Below, one piece after another: positions 44,228 through 52,788 of a stretch of 64,000 nt of DNA. Origin of the DNA: Arenimonas fontis (GTDB taxonomy: Bacteria > Pseudomonadota > Gammaproteobacteria > Xanthomonadales > Xanthomonadaceae). The position numbers were made by a program, and so were the translations under genes. Each line of letters opens with the position of its first letter. Within the stretch, counting starts at the first letter, position 1. The notes beneath the pieces are model-generated. The model searched no databases, was not told where the DNA came from, and saw only the letters and a program-made list of their open reading frames with translations. Location: the NCBI RefSeq assembly GCF_008386465.1, contig NZ_VUOD01000002.1:62001-126000 (forward strand), given 5' to 3'.

Positions 44228-45838
44228 GTGCGTATCCCCGCCGCCCTCGCCTGCACCGTCGTCTTCGCCCTGGGCCTTGCCCGGGATGCGCACGGACAGG
44301 ACAGTCGCCTGCCCGACATCGGCTCCTCCGCCGGGGAGGTGGTGGATCCGGCGACCGAGGCCCGTTATGGCGCCTACGTGCTGTACGAGCTGCGGCGCAT
44401 GGGCCTGGTGCTGGAAGACCCCCTGCTGGATGGCTGGCTGCAGGGCATGGGCTACCGCCTGGTCGCCGCCAGCGACACGCCGAATCAGGATTTCACCTTC
44501 TTCATGATGCGCGAACGGCAGATCAATGCCTTCGCCACCCTGGGCGGCTACATCGGCGTCAACTCCGGCCTGGTGCTCACCGCCGAGAGCGAGGGCGAGG
44601 TGGCCAGCGTGATGGCGCACGAGATCGCCCACGTCAGCCAGCAGCACGTGCTGCGCGGCATCGAGCGGGCCAAGCGCGACCAGGTGCCGATCCTGCTGGC
44701 CATGCTGGGCGCCATCGCCGCGTCGCAGGCGATCAACACCGACTCGCGCACCGACAATTCGCGCAGCAACGCCTCGGCCGCCGCGGTTGCCGGCGCCATG
44801 GCCTTGATCCAGCAGCGGCAGATCGACTACACCCGCTCCAACGAGTCCGAAGCCGACCGCATCGGCATCCAGACCCTGGCCCGGGCAGGTTACCCGCCGG
44901 AGGCCATGGGTGACTTCTTCGAGCGCATGCAGCGTGCCTATCGCAGCAACAGCGGCGGCTACCAGCTGCCCGAGTACCTGCGCACCCACCCGGTCACCAT
45001 CACCCGCATCAGCGAGGCCCGGCAGCGTGCCGCGCAGTTGGCCGCGGCCGGGCCCGGCGCTTCCCCATCGCCGTCCCCCGGGGTGGTCAGTCCGCTGTTG
45101 CCGGACCGCTACCGGCTGAGTGGCGCCGGCCTGGGCCAGCAGTCGCCGGGCGATCAGTTCGAATGGGCGCGCGAGCGGCTCCGGGTGCTGAGCGCCAGCG
45201 ATGCCAAGGCCGCCGTCCGGGAATACGAGGCCTTGGCCGGGGCGCCGGGTGCCCGCCCCAGCGATCCGCGCCGTTACGGGCTGGCCCTGGCGCGCGTCCG
45301 GGCCGGCGACCCGGACCTGGCGATCGGCGAATTCGAAGAACTGCTGGCGCGGCATCCGGGTCACCTGTGGATCGAACTGGCCCTGGCCGAGGCCCTGGCC
45401 CGGGCCGGCCGGGAGGGAGAAGCCACCGAACGCTTCGAGCGTCTCCTGCGCCGCCACACGGGCAGCCGGGCGGTCCGCCTTGCCTACGCCGACGTCCTCG
45501 GCGAACGTGGTACGGCGGCCTCGGGCCGCCGTGCCCAGGAGGTGCTGCGACCCTTGCTGGCCGAAAGTGGCGACGACCCGCTGTTCCAGCGCAGTTTCGC
45601 TCGCGCCTGCGAGCTGGCCGGGGACCTGGTCCGGGCGGGCGAGGCGCACGCGGAAGCGGCCTTTCTGACCGGCCGGGCCATCGATGCCCTGGGCCTGCTG
45701 GACCGCCTGCTCAAAGAGGAAGACCTGGACTACTACCAGCGCGCCCGCATCGAAGCCCGGATCGCGGCCATCACCCCCTATGTGCTGGAAATGCGCCGAC
45801 GCGGCATCGAGCCGGGAAGACAGCCCGCCGGTCCCTGA
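44228..45838 (+). CDS. bepA: M48 metalloprotease / chaperone BepA (YfgC), TPR-containing
   Basis: A 536-residue periplasmic zinc protease that assists or degrades outer-membrane proteins such as LptD at the BAM machinery. A signal peptide (1-23, ending AHG) precedes the M48 domain with HEIAH (131-135) in MAHEIAHVSQQH and the third ligand glutamate in SNESEADRIG. The second half is a TPR array (about 300-520) with repeated GLALARVRAGDPDLA and LALAEALARAGREGEA helices. The GTG at 44228 has AGGAG 5 bases upstream; earlier in-frame ATG codons lie before the signal. A TATGCT lies at 44194. The phoB Pho box begins 9 bases after its stop. Confidence 0.92.
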   Translation: MRIPAALACTVVFALGLARDAHGQDSRLPDIGSSAGEVVDPATEARYGAYVLYELRRMGLVLEDPLLDGWLQGMGYRLVAASDTPNQDFTFFMMRERQINAFATLGGYIGVNSGLVLTAESEGEVASVMAHEIAHVSQQHVLRGIERAKRDQVPILLAMLGAIAASQAINTDSRTDNSRSNASAAAVAGAMALIQQRQIDYTRSNESEADRIGIQTLARAGYPPEAMGDFFERMQRAYRSNSGGYQLPEYLRTHPVTITRISEARQRAAQLAAAGPGASPSPSPGVVSPLLPDRYRLSGAGLGQQSPGDQFEWARERLRVLSASDAKAAVREYEALAGAPGARPSDPRRYGLALARVRAGDPDLAIGEFEELLARHPGHLWIELALAEALARAGREGEATERFERLLRRHTGSRAVRLAYADVLGERGTAASGRRAQEVLRPLLAESGDDPLFQRSFARACELAGDLVRAGEAHAEAAFLTGRAIDALGLLDRLLKEEDLDYYQRARIEARIAAITPYVLEMRRRGIEPGRQPAGP

Positions 45839-45846
45839 CGATGCCG

Positions 45847-45880
45847 GTGTCACCGGACCGTCACGAAAGTGATATCTAAT
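45847..45880 (+). promoter_or_regulatory. Pho box and -10 of the phoB operon
   Basis: GTGTCAC (45847-45853), CGGA, CCGTCAC (45858-45864): two half-sites of the PhoB-box type (CTGTCAT-N4-CTGTCAC) with the required 11-bp period. TCTAAT (45875-45880) lies 10 bases downstream, the standard PhoB-activated arrangement in which the box replaces the -35. It indicates autoregulation of phoB. Confidence 0.82.
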
Positions 45881-45909
45881 GCCTCCGGGCCCACCCGGCG
45901 ACCCCGTCC

Positions 45910-46602
45910 GTGCAGAAGCGCATCCTCATCGTCGACGACGAACCCGCCATCCGCGAAATGGTCGCTTTCGCCCTGCGCAAGGGCGAATACGAGCCGGTAC
46001 ATGCCGGGGACGCCCGCGAGGCCCAGACCGCCATCGCCGAGAAGGTGCCGGACCTGATCCTGCTGGACTGGATGCTGCCCGGCGCCAGCGGCCTGGAGCT
46101 GGCCCGGCGCTGGCGCAAGGACGAACTGACCCGGGACATCCCGATCATCATGCTGACCGCCCGCGGCGAGGAGAACGATCGGGTCAGCGGCCTGGAATCG
46201 GGTGTGGACGACTACGTCGTCAAGCCCTTCTCGGCCCGGGAACTGCTGGCGCGAATCCGGGCGGTACTGCGGCGCTCCCGCGAGGACGACGATGACGGTT
46301 CGGTGACGGTCGGCAGCCTGCGCATAGACGGCGCCGCGCACCGGGTCTTCGCCGGCGAGCAGTCGGTGCATCTGGGCCCGACCGAATACCGGCTGCTGCA
46401 CTTCTTCATGACCCACACCGACCGGGTTTATACCCGGACCCAGCTGCTCGACCACGTCTGGGGCGGCAACGTCTACGTGGAGGAGCGTACGGTGGACGTG
46501 CACATCCGGCGGTTGCGCAAGGCCCTGGAGCCACATCGGCTGGACGGGATGGTGCAGACGGTACGCGGCTCCGGCTATCGCTTCTCGGCTGCCACCACTT
46601 GA
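45910..46602 (+). CDS. phoB: Phosphate regulon response regulator PhoB
   Basis: A 230-residue OmpR-family response regulator. The receiver domain has acidic residues DDE (9-11), phospho-acceptor D53 in LLDWMLPG, T in MLTARGEE and K in DDYVVKPFS. The winged-helix DNA-binding domain (about 135-225) includes GPTEYRLLHFFMTH, VYTRTQLLDHVWG, and EERTVDVHIRRLRKAL, which is very close to E. coli PhoB. The start is GTG at 45910. The operon promoter has a Pho box. phoR follows after 19 bases. No pst-phoU genes are in the window. Confidence 0.96.
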   Translation: MQKRILIVDDEPAIREMVAFALRKGEYEPVHAGDAREAQTAIAEKVPDLILLDWMLPGASGLELARRWRKDELTRDIPIIMLTARGEENDRVSGLESGVDDYVVKPFSARELLARIRAVLRRSREDDDDGSVTVGSLRIDGAAHRVFAGEQSVHLGPTEYRLLHFFMTHTDRVYTRTQLLDHVWGGNVYVEERTVDVHIRRLRKALEPHRLDGMVQTVRGSGYRFSAATT

Positions 46603-46621
46603 GCGGGGGCGGCGGCCTCGC

Positions 46622-47968
46622 ATGAGCCTGTCCCTGCTGCTGCGCCTGGCCTGGCGACAGTCCCTGATCCGCCTGTTGCTGTTCTACGCCCTGGCCCTGG
46701 CCGTCGGCCTGGCCCTGGACGAGCCCTGGTGGGCCCTGGGCCTGGCCACGGCCGTCGTGGCGTTACGGGCCTACTGGCGGCTGTACCGGGTGCTTCGTTT
46801 CCTGGACTGGCGCAAACAGCTGCAGACCGTGGACGGCCAGGGCCTGTGGGCTGCGCTGGAGACCCTGATCCATCGGCGCCAGACCGAAAACCGGGCGCGG
46901 ACCCGCCGGCTGGTGCGGTTGTTGCGCGCCTACCGGCAGGCGGCCACCGCCATGCCCGACGGAGCCCTGATCGTGAACCGGCACGACGGCCGCCTGGTCT
47001 GGTTCAACAAGACCGCCCGCCACCTGCTGGGCCTGCGCTACCCGCAAAGCCTGGACACGCCGCTGGCCGAGGTGTTCGAGGGCCAGCCGCGGGTGCGGGA
47101 CTGGTTCGCCGCCGGCATCACCGACGAGCCGCTGACCGACCTGCCCAGCCCGGCCGAGCCGATGGCCCGGCTCAGCCTGCGCCTGATCCCCTATTCGCCG
47201 ACCCAGTGGCTGGTGGTGGTGCGCGACGTCACCAAGCTGATGCGGCTGGAGCAGGTGCGCCGGGATTTCGTCGCCAACGTCTCGCACGAGCTGCGCACGC
47301 CCCTGACCGTGGTGCACGGCTACCTGGACATGATCGAGCCGGACGAGCACCCCGAACTGGCCCACATGGTCGAAGAAATGCGGCGGCAGTCCCAGCGCAT
47401 GACCCAGCTGGTCGAGGATCTGCTGACCCTGTCGCGACTCGAGGCCCAGGAATCCCTGCCGGAAGAACCGCTGGCGATGGCGCCGATGCTGGTGACCCTG
47501 CGCCGCGAAGCCGAGGCGCTGAGCCAGGGACGGCACCAGGTCCTGGTGGAGGACCGTGCCGGCGTGGACCTGACCGGCTCCACGAAGGAACTGCACAGCG
47601 CCTTCTCCAACCTGGTCAGCAACGCGGTTCGCTACACGCCGACCGGCGGCCGTATCCTGATCCGCTTCGAGCGCAGCGCCGACGGCGGCGCGCGGCTGGC
47701 AGTGCAGGACAGCGGCTATGGCATCCCCGCCCAGCACCTTCCGCGCATCACCGAGCGCTTCTACCGGGTATCCACCAGCCGCTCGCGCGAATCCGGCGGC
47801 ACCGGTCTGGGCCTGTCCATCGTCAAGCACGTGCTCAGCCTGCATCAGGCCAGGCTGGAAATCGAAAGCGAGGTCGGCCGCGGCAGCACCTTCGCATGTG
47901 CGTTCGGGCCGGCCCGGGTCCGGCAGCGGGAAACGGCTGAAGCCGGGGCCGGCGGCAGCGTAGACTAG
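46622..47968 (+). CDS. phoR: Phosphate regulon sensor histidine kinase PhoR
   Basis: A 448-residue inner-membrane kinase. Two hydrophobic segments (about 15-32 and 36-52) without a large periplasmic loop, a basic linker, a PAS domain (about 108-205, MPDGALIVNRHDGRLVWFNKTA), and the HisKA helix with H222 in FVANVSHELRTPL. The ATPase domain has N-box SNLVSNAVRYTP, G1 VQDSGYGI and G2 GGTGLGLSIVKHV. Lack of a periplasmic sensor fits PhoR, which reads phosphate status through PstSCAB-PhoU. ppk starts 5 bases after its stop. Confidence 0.95.
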   Translation: MSLSLLLRLAWRQSLIRLLLFYALALAVGLALDEPWWALGLATAVVALRAYWRLYRVLRFLDWRKQLQTVDGQGLWAALETLIHRRQTENRARTRRLVRLLRAYRQAATAMPDGALIVNRHDGRLVWFNKTARHLLGLRYPQSLDTPLAEVFEGQPRVRDWFAAGITDEPLTDLPSPAEPMARLSLRLIPYSPTQWLVVVRDVTKLMRLEQVRRDFVANVSHELRTPLTVVHGYLDMIEPDEHPELAHMVEEMRRQSQRMTQLVEDLLTLSRLEAQESLPEEPLAMAPMLVTLRREAEALSQGRHQVLVEDRAGVDLTGSTKELHSAFSNLVSNAVRYTPTGGRILIRFERSADGGARLAVQDSGYGIPAQHLPRITERFYRVSTSRSRESGGTGLGLSIVKHVLSLHQARLEIESEVGRGSTFACAFGPARVRQRETAEAGAGGSVD

Positions 47969-47973
47969 CCGCC

Positions 47974-50055
47974 ATGAGCCCCGACCTGCCCGAACCGGTA
48001 GACCTGCAGTCCCCCGAGCTGTACCTGAACCGGGAGCTGTCGCAGCTGGAGTTCAACTTCCGCGTCCTGGCCCAGGCCCAGGATCCCTCGGTGCCGCTGC
48101 TCGAACGCCTGCGCTACCTGTGCATCAGCTGTACCAACCTGGACGAATTCTTCGAAATCCGCGCCGCTACCGTTCGCACCGCCTTGCAGTTCGGTGGGCC
48201 GACGCCGCCGGACGGCATCGCGCCGGCGCGCGCGCTGGAGCTGATCCACGAAAAGGCCGGCCGCCTGGTCGACGCCCAGTACCGCTACTGGAACGAAACG
48301 CTCCGCCCCGAACTCAACCGTGCCGGCATCCGCATCCTGGCCCGGGACAGCTGGAACGCCAGGCAGAAACGCTGGCTGCACAAGTACTTCCGTGACGAGC
48401 TTCTGCCGGTGCTGTCGCCGCTGGGGCTGGACCCGGTGCATCCGTTCCCGCGCATCCTCAACAAGTCGCTGAACGTGGTGGTGGTGCTGGAAGGCAAGGA
48501 CGCGTTCGGGCGCGAAGGCGGCATGGCGATCGTCCGGGCGCCGCGCTCGCTGCCGCGGATCATCCACCTGCCGCCGGAGGTTTCCGGCGGACCCTATGAC
48601 TTCGTCCTGCTGTCGGCAGTGCTGACCGCCTTCGTGGACGACCTGTTCCGGGGCATGAAAGTCAAGGGGGCCTGGCAGTTCCGGGTGACCCGCAACTCGG
48701 AACTGTTCGTGGACGAGGAGGAAGTCGAGAACCTTGCCAGCGCGCTCAAGGACGAACTGGCCAGCCGCGGCTTCCGGCCGGCGGTGCGCCTGGAGATCGC
48801 CGACAACTGCCCGCGCCACATCGTCGACACGCTGCTGGAGAACTTCGGCCTCAGCGAAAACGCGGTCTACCGCATCAACGGCCCGGTCAACCTGAACCGG
48901 GTGATCCAGGTCTACGACCTGGTCACCGACCGCCCCGAGCTGAAGTTCCCGCCTTTCACCCAGGGCGTCGCCAGGCTCGATCCCGAAGCGCCGTTCGAGA
49001 CCCTGCGCAAGGGCGACGTGCTGCTGCACCATCCCTACCAGAGCTTCCAGTCGGTACTGGATCTGCTGCAGGCCGCCGCCAACGACCCGGACGTGCTGGC
49101 GATCAAGCAGACGCTGTATCGCACCGGCAAGGACAGCAAGATCATCGAGCATCTGATCACCGCCGCGCGCAACGGCAAGGACGTGACCGTGGTGGTGGAG
49201 CTGCGCGCACGTTTCGACGAGGAGGCCAACATCCGTCTGGCCGACCGCCTGCAGGAAGCGGGCGTGCAGGTGACCTACGGCGTGGTCGGGCACAAGACCC
49301 ACGCCAAGATGATGTTGATCGTCCGGCGCGAAGGCGGGCGCTTGCGTCGCTACGCGCACCTGGGTACCGGCAACTACCATGCCGGCACCGCCCGCATGTA
49401 CACCGACATCGGCCTGATGACCGCCAACGCCGACATCGCCGCCGACGTCCATGACATCTTCCAGCAGCTGTCCGGGCTGTCGCCGGCGATCAAGCTGCGC
49501 CGTCTGCTGCAATCGCCCTTCACCCTGCACAAGAGCCTGCTGGCCAAGATCGCCCGCGAGGCCGAACATGCCCGCGCCGGCCGCGGCGGCCACATCATCG
49601 CCAAGATGAACGCGCTCAACGAAGCCAGCGTGATCCGGGCGCTGTATGAGGCTTCCCGGGCCGGGGCCCGCATCGAACTGATCGTGCGCGGCGCCTGCTG
49701 CCTGCGGCCGGGCGTACCCGGCGTATCCGACAACATCACCGTGCGCTCGGTGGTCGGGCGTTTCCTCGAACACAGCCGGGTGTACTGGTTCGGCAACGCC
49801 GGCAAACCGGAGATCTTCTGTTCCAGCGCCGACTGGATGGAACGCAACCTGTTGCGCCGGGTGGAAACCTGTTTCCCGATCCTGGATCCGAAGCTGGCGG
49901 CGCGCGTGTTCGACGAGGAACTGGCCAACTACCTGGCCGACAACCTCCAGGCCTGGCGCTTGCTGCCGGACGGCAGTTACGAGCGCGTGCGGCCAGAGGG
50001 CGACGAGATGCCGCATTCGGCCCAGGCGGCTCTGCTGGCGAGGTTCTGCCGCTGA
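47974..50055 (+). CDS. ppk: Polyphosphate kinase 1
   Basis: A 693-residue enzyme that polymerises ATP gamma-phosphate into polyphosphate. The N-domain begins YLNRELSQLEFNFRVL; the head domain follows; the two phospholipase-D-like catalytic domains hold the autophosphorylated histidine H440 in VGHKTHAKMM and the second site region with SSADWMERNLLRRVE. RGACCLRPGVPGVSDNI is the conserved loop before it. The length matches E. coli Ppk (688). It lies 5 bases after phoR, inside the PhoB-driven operon, so polyphosphate synthesis is probably induced by phosphate limitation. Confidence 0.97.
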   Translation: MSPDLPEPVDLQSPELYLNRELSQLEFNFRVLAQAQDPSVPLLERLRYLCISCTNLDEFFEIRAATVRTALQFGGPTPPDGIAPARALELIHEKAGRLVDAQYRYWNETLRPELNRAGIRILARDSWNARQKRWLHKYFRDELLPVLSPLGLDPVHPFPRILNKSLNVVVVLEGKDAFGREGGMAIVRAPRSLPRIIHLPPEVSGGPYDFVLLSAVLTAFVDDLFRGMKVKGAWQFRVTRNSELFVDEEEVENLASALKDELASRGFRPAVRLEIADNCPRHIVDTLLENFGLSENAVYRINGPVNLNRVIQVYDLVTDRPELKFPPFTQGVARLDPEAPFETLRKGDVLLHHPYQSFQSVLDLLQAAANDPDVLAIKQTLYRTGKDSKIIEHLITAARNGKDVTVVVELRARFDEEANIRLADRLQEAGVQVTYGVVGHKTHAKMMLIVRREGGRLRRYAHLGTGNYHAGTARMYTDIGLMTANADIAADVHDIFQQLSGLSPAIKLRRLLQSPFTLHKSLLAKIAREAEHARAGRGGHIIAKMNALNEASVIRALYEASRAGARIELIVRGACCLRPGVPGVSDNITVRSVVGRFLEHSRVYWFGNAGKPEIFCSSADWMERNLLRRVETCFPILDPKLAARVFDEELANYLADNLQAWRLLPDGSYERVRPEGDEMPHSAQAALLARFCR

Positions 50056-50058
50056 GCC

Positions 50059-51579
50059 ATGCCGGCCCGCGCCCTGCCACCACTGGAGGACGGCGAACTG
50101 CTGGCGGCGGTGGACCTGGGTTCCAACAGCTTCCACATGGTGGTCGCCCGACACGTACTCGGCCAGTTGCGCATCGTCGACCGCATCAAGGAGACCGTGC
50201 GCCTGGCCGAAGGCCTGGACGGCCGCGGTGGCCTGGACCCGGCCGTGATGCCGCGCGCCCTGGACTGCCTGGCCCGTTTCGGCCAGCGCATCGCCAGCAT
50301 CCCGCCGCACCGGGTCCGGGCCATCGCCACCAATACCGTGCGCCAGCTGGCCAATCCGCAGGCCTTTCTGCTGCCGGCCGAAACGGCCCTGGGCCATGGC
50401 ATAGACGTCGTCGCCGGCCGCGAGGAAGCGCGCCTGATCTACCTGGGTGTCGCCCACGGCAAACAGCTTCCGCCCGGCAAACGGCGCCTGGTGATCGACA
50501 TCGGCGGCGGCTCCACCGAGTTCATCGTCGGCCAGGGCTTCGAACCGATCGAACGCGAGAGCCTGCAGATGGGTTGCATCGCCAGCACCCGGCGCTTCTT
50601 CCCCGACGGCAAGCTTTCGCGCAAGCGCTGGAAGGAGGCGCGCACCGAGATCACGGCGGAGTTCCAGCAATTCGCCCAACTGTTCCGCGCCCGCGGCTGG
50701 GACGAGGCGATGGGATCCTCCGGCACGATCAAGTCGGTCTGCGACATCTCCATCGCGCTGAAGCTGACCAAGGCCTCGATCACCGCCGAATCGCTGGCCG
50801 AGATCCGCGAGCGGGTGCTGGAGTTCGACCGGGTCGCCGAGGTGAAGCTGCCCGGATTGTCCGGCGACCGCCGGCCCATCCTCGCCGGTGGCCTGCTGGT
50901 GCTGGATGCCGCCTTCGCCGAACTCGGCATCGAACGCATGTACGTCAGCGACTACGCGCTGCGCGAGGGCGTGCTCTACGATCTGCTCGGGCGCAGCCGC
51001 GACGAAGATCCGCGCGAAGCGTCCATCCAGGCGCTGTGCGACCGGTACGGCGTCAACCTCGAGCAGGCAGGACGGGTCGAAGCCACTGCCCTGCGCCTGT
51101 TCGACCAGGTGCAGGCGGACTGGAAGCTTGAACCCGACGAACGCCGGCTGCTCGGCTGGGCGGCGCGCATCCACGAGATCGGCCTGGCCGTCGCCCATAG
51201 CCAGTACCACGTCCACGGCGCCTATCTGGCCGAGCACTCCGACATCGCAGGTTTCTCCCGCACCGAACAGCAATGGCTGGCTGCCCTGCTCCGGAACCAG
51301 CGCCGCAGTCTGTATCTGGCCGCTTTCGATCGCCTGCCCGACCGGCTGATGGCCAATGCGGTCAACTGCGCACTGCTGCTGCGCCTGGCGGTGCTGCTGC
51401 ACCGCAGCCACCACCGGGAGCCTTTGCCGGTGGTCGAGCTGGACATCGGCGAAGGCCAGATGGTGCTGCGCCTGTCCAGGCGCTGGCTGGACGCCCATCC
51501 GCTCACCCGCGCCGACCTCGACACCGAACGCGAACATCTGCAGGACATCGGCCGCCGGCTTTCGATCAGGGCGGTCTGA
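50059..51579 (+). CDS. ppx: Exopolyphosphatase Ppx
   Basis: A 506-residue actin/HSP70-fold enzyme that removes terminal phosphates from polyphosphate (and possibly the pppGpp 5' phosphate). Motifs are AAVDLGSNSFHMVVAR near 15-30, ATNTVRQLAN, EEARLIYLGV, VIDIGGGSTEFIVG and GSSGTIKS; the C-terminal HD-like helical domain follows from about 320 (HEIGLAVAHSQYHVHGAYLAEHSD). It starts 3 bases after ppk and is the last gene under the phoB promoter before a second Pho box that begins 2 bases after its stop. Confidence 0.95.
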   Translation: MPARALPPLEDGELLAAVDLGSNSFHMVVARHVLGQLRIVDRIKETVRLAEGLDGRGGLDPAVMPRALDCLARFGQRIASIPPHRVRAIATNTVRQLANPQAFLLPAETALGHGIDVVAGREEARLIYLGVAHGKQLPPGKRRLVIDIGGGSTEFIVGQGFEPIERESLQMGCIASTRRFFPDGKLSRKRWKEARTEITAEFQQFAQLFRARGWDEAMGSSGTIKSVCDISIALKLTKASITAESLAEIRERVLEFDRVAEVKLPGLSGDRRPILAGGLLVLDAAFAELGIERMYVSDYALREGVLYDLLGRSRDEDPREASIQALCDRYGVNLEQAGRVEATALRLFDQVQADWKLEPDERRLLGWAARIHEIGLAVAHSQYHVHGAYLAEHSDIAGFSRTEQQWLAALLRNQRRSLYLAAFDRLPDRLMANAVNCALLLRLAVLLHRSHHREPLPVVELDIGEGQMVLRLSRRWLDAHPLTRADLDTEREHLQDIGRRLSIRAV

Positions 51580-51580
51580 G

Positions 51581-51609
51581 CCGTCACCTCGGCGTCATCG
51601 CAGCGTCAC
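51581..51609 (+). promoter_or_regulatory. Triple Pho-box-like repeat in front of the glycosyltransferase-PAP2 pair
   Basis: CCGTCAC (51581-51587), GCGTCAT (51592-51598) and GCGTCAC (51603-51609) repeat with GTCA at 51583, 51594 and 51605, an exact 11-bp period over three half-sites. This fits tandem PhoB binding. A clear -10 is not visible; TGGCAT (51615-51620) is the nearest weak candidate. Confidence 0.72.
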
Positions 51610-51654
51610 GGTCCTGGCATGGCCGGGCACCAGCATGGCGCCATGGACGCGCGC

Positions 51655-52788
51655 ATGCACATCGAACTGGTCACCGAGACCTGGCCGCCCGAGGTCAACG
51701 GGGTGGCCCTGACCGTCCAGTCCATGGCCGAGGGTCTGCGCCAGCTCGGCCACCAGGTCGGGGTGGTGCGACCGGAGCGGCCTGAAGAATCGCCCCGACC
51801 GGATCCGATGCTGATGCTGGTGGAAGGCGCGCCGATGCCGCGTTATCCCGGGCTGCGCTTCGGCCTGCCGGCCGGGCGGCGACTGACGGCACGCTGGTCG
51901 GCCGCCCGGCCCGATGCCGTATACATCGCCACCGAAGGCCCGCTGGGCTGGTCGGCGCTGCGCACCTGCCGGCGCCTGGGCATTCCGGTGGCGACCGGAT
52001 TCCACACCCGTTTCGACGACTATGTCGGCCGTTACGGTGCCGGCTTCCTCGGCCCCTGGGTGCTGGCCTGGCTGCGCCGTTTCCACAATCGGGCCGATGC
52101 TACCCTGGTGCCTACCGAGGAGCTGCGGGAGAGTCTGCTCCGGAACGGCTTCCGGCATCCGGTCCGGCTGGCGCGGGCGGTGGACACCCGGACTTTCCAC
52201 CCCGGCTGGCGCGATTCGGCCTTGCGTGCCGATTGGCAGGCCGGTCCGGACACGCCGGTGGTCATGCACGTGGGCCGGATCGCCCCGGAAAAGAACCTGG
52301 AGCTCGCGGTACGGGCCTTCCGCGCCCTGCAGGCCGAACGGCCGGATGCCCGTTTCGTCTGGGTCGGCGATGGCCCGGCGCGGGAACGCCTGCAGTCCGC
52401 CAATCCCGACTTCCTGTTCGCCGGCATACGGCGCGGCGACGACCTGGCGCGCCACTTCGCCAGCGCCGACCTGTTCTGCTTCCCCAGCCTCTCGGAAACC
52501 TTCGGCAATGTCACCCTGGAGGCCATGGCAAGTGGCGTCGCCACCGTCGCCTTCGACTACGGTGCCGCCCGCGAACACCTCCGCGACGGCGAGCATGGCG
52601 CGGCAGTGCCCTTCGGCCACGAAGACGGGTTCGTGCAGGCCTTCGTCCGGACCGCGCTGCACCCACGGCGCGCCGCCATGGGCGCTGCGGCCCGCAAGGC
52701 CGTGGAACACCTGCACCCGCTGGCGGTGGCGGGCGATCTGGCCAGCCTGCTGGCGGCCCTGGGTCCACGTCGGGAGCGGGCGGCGTGA
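51655..52788 (+). CDS. GT4 family glycosyltransferase, probably Pho-regulated glycolipid synthase
   Basis: A 377-residue retaining GT-B glycosyltransferase of the GT4 family. The N-domain begins MHIELVTETWPPEVNGVA and has GFHTRFDDYVGRYG. The C-domain has VMHVGRIAPEKNLELAV, WVGDGPARE, and the EX7E nucleotide-sugar motif in SETFGNVTLEAMASG. It is nearest in pattern to lipid glycosyltransferases (SqdX, MgtA and Agt types) that act on diacylglycerol, but the acceptor is inferred. In-frame ATGs at 51619 and 51643 lie close to the Pho box; 51655 fits the family N-terminus. The stop overlaps the PAP2 start (GTGA). The triple Pho box upstream suggests expression in phosphate limitation. Confidence 0.87.
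   Translation: MHIELVTETWPPEVNGVALTVQSMAEGLRQLGHQVGVVRPERPEESPRPDPMLMLVEGAPMPRYPGLRFGLPAGRRLTARWSAARPDAVYIATEGPLGWSALRTCRRLGIPVATGFHTRFDDYVGRYGAGFLGPWVLAWLRRFHNRADATLVPTEELRESLLRNGFRHPVRLARAVDTRTFHPGWRDSALRADWQAGPDTPVVMHVGRIAPEKNLELAVRAFRALQAERPDARFVWVGDGPARERLQSANPDFLFAGIRRGDDLARHFASADLFCFPSLSETFGNVTLEAMASGVATVAFDYGAAREHLRDGEHGAAVPFGHEDGFVQAFVRTALHPRRAAMGAAARKAVEHLHPLAVAGDLASLLAALGPRRERAA

Noticed and set aside
47965-51537. A long open frame of about 1190 codons on the minus strand opposite ppk and ppx
   Set aside because: It is a shadow produced by GC-rich third positions. ppk and ppx on the plus strand have every catalytic motif, while this frame is low-complexity (Gln/His/Gly/Val-rich) with no recognisable domain.
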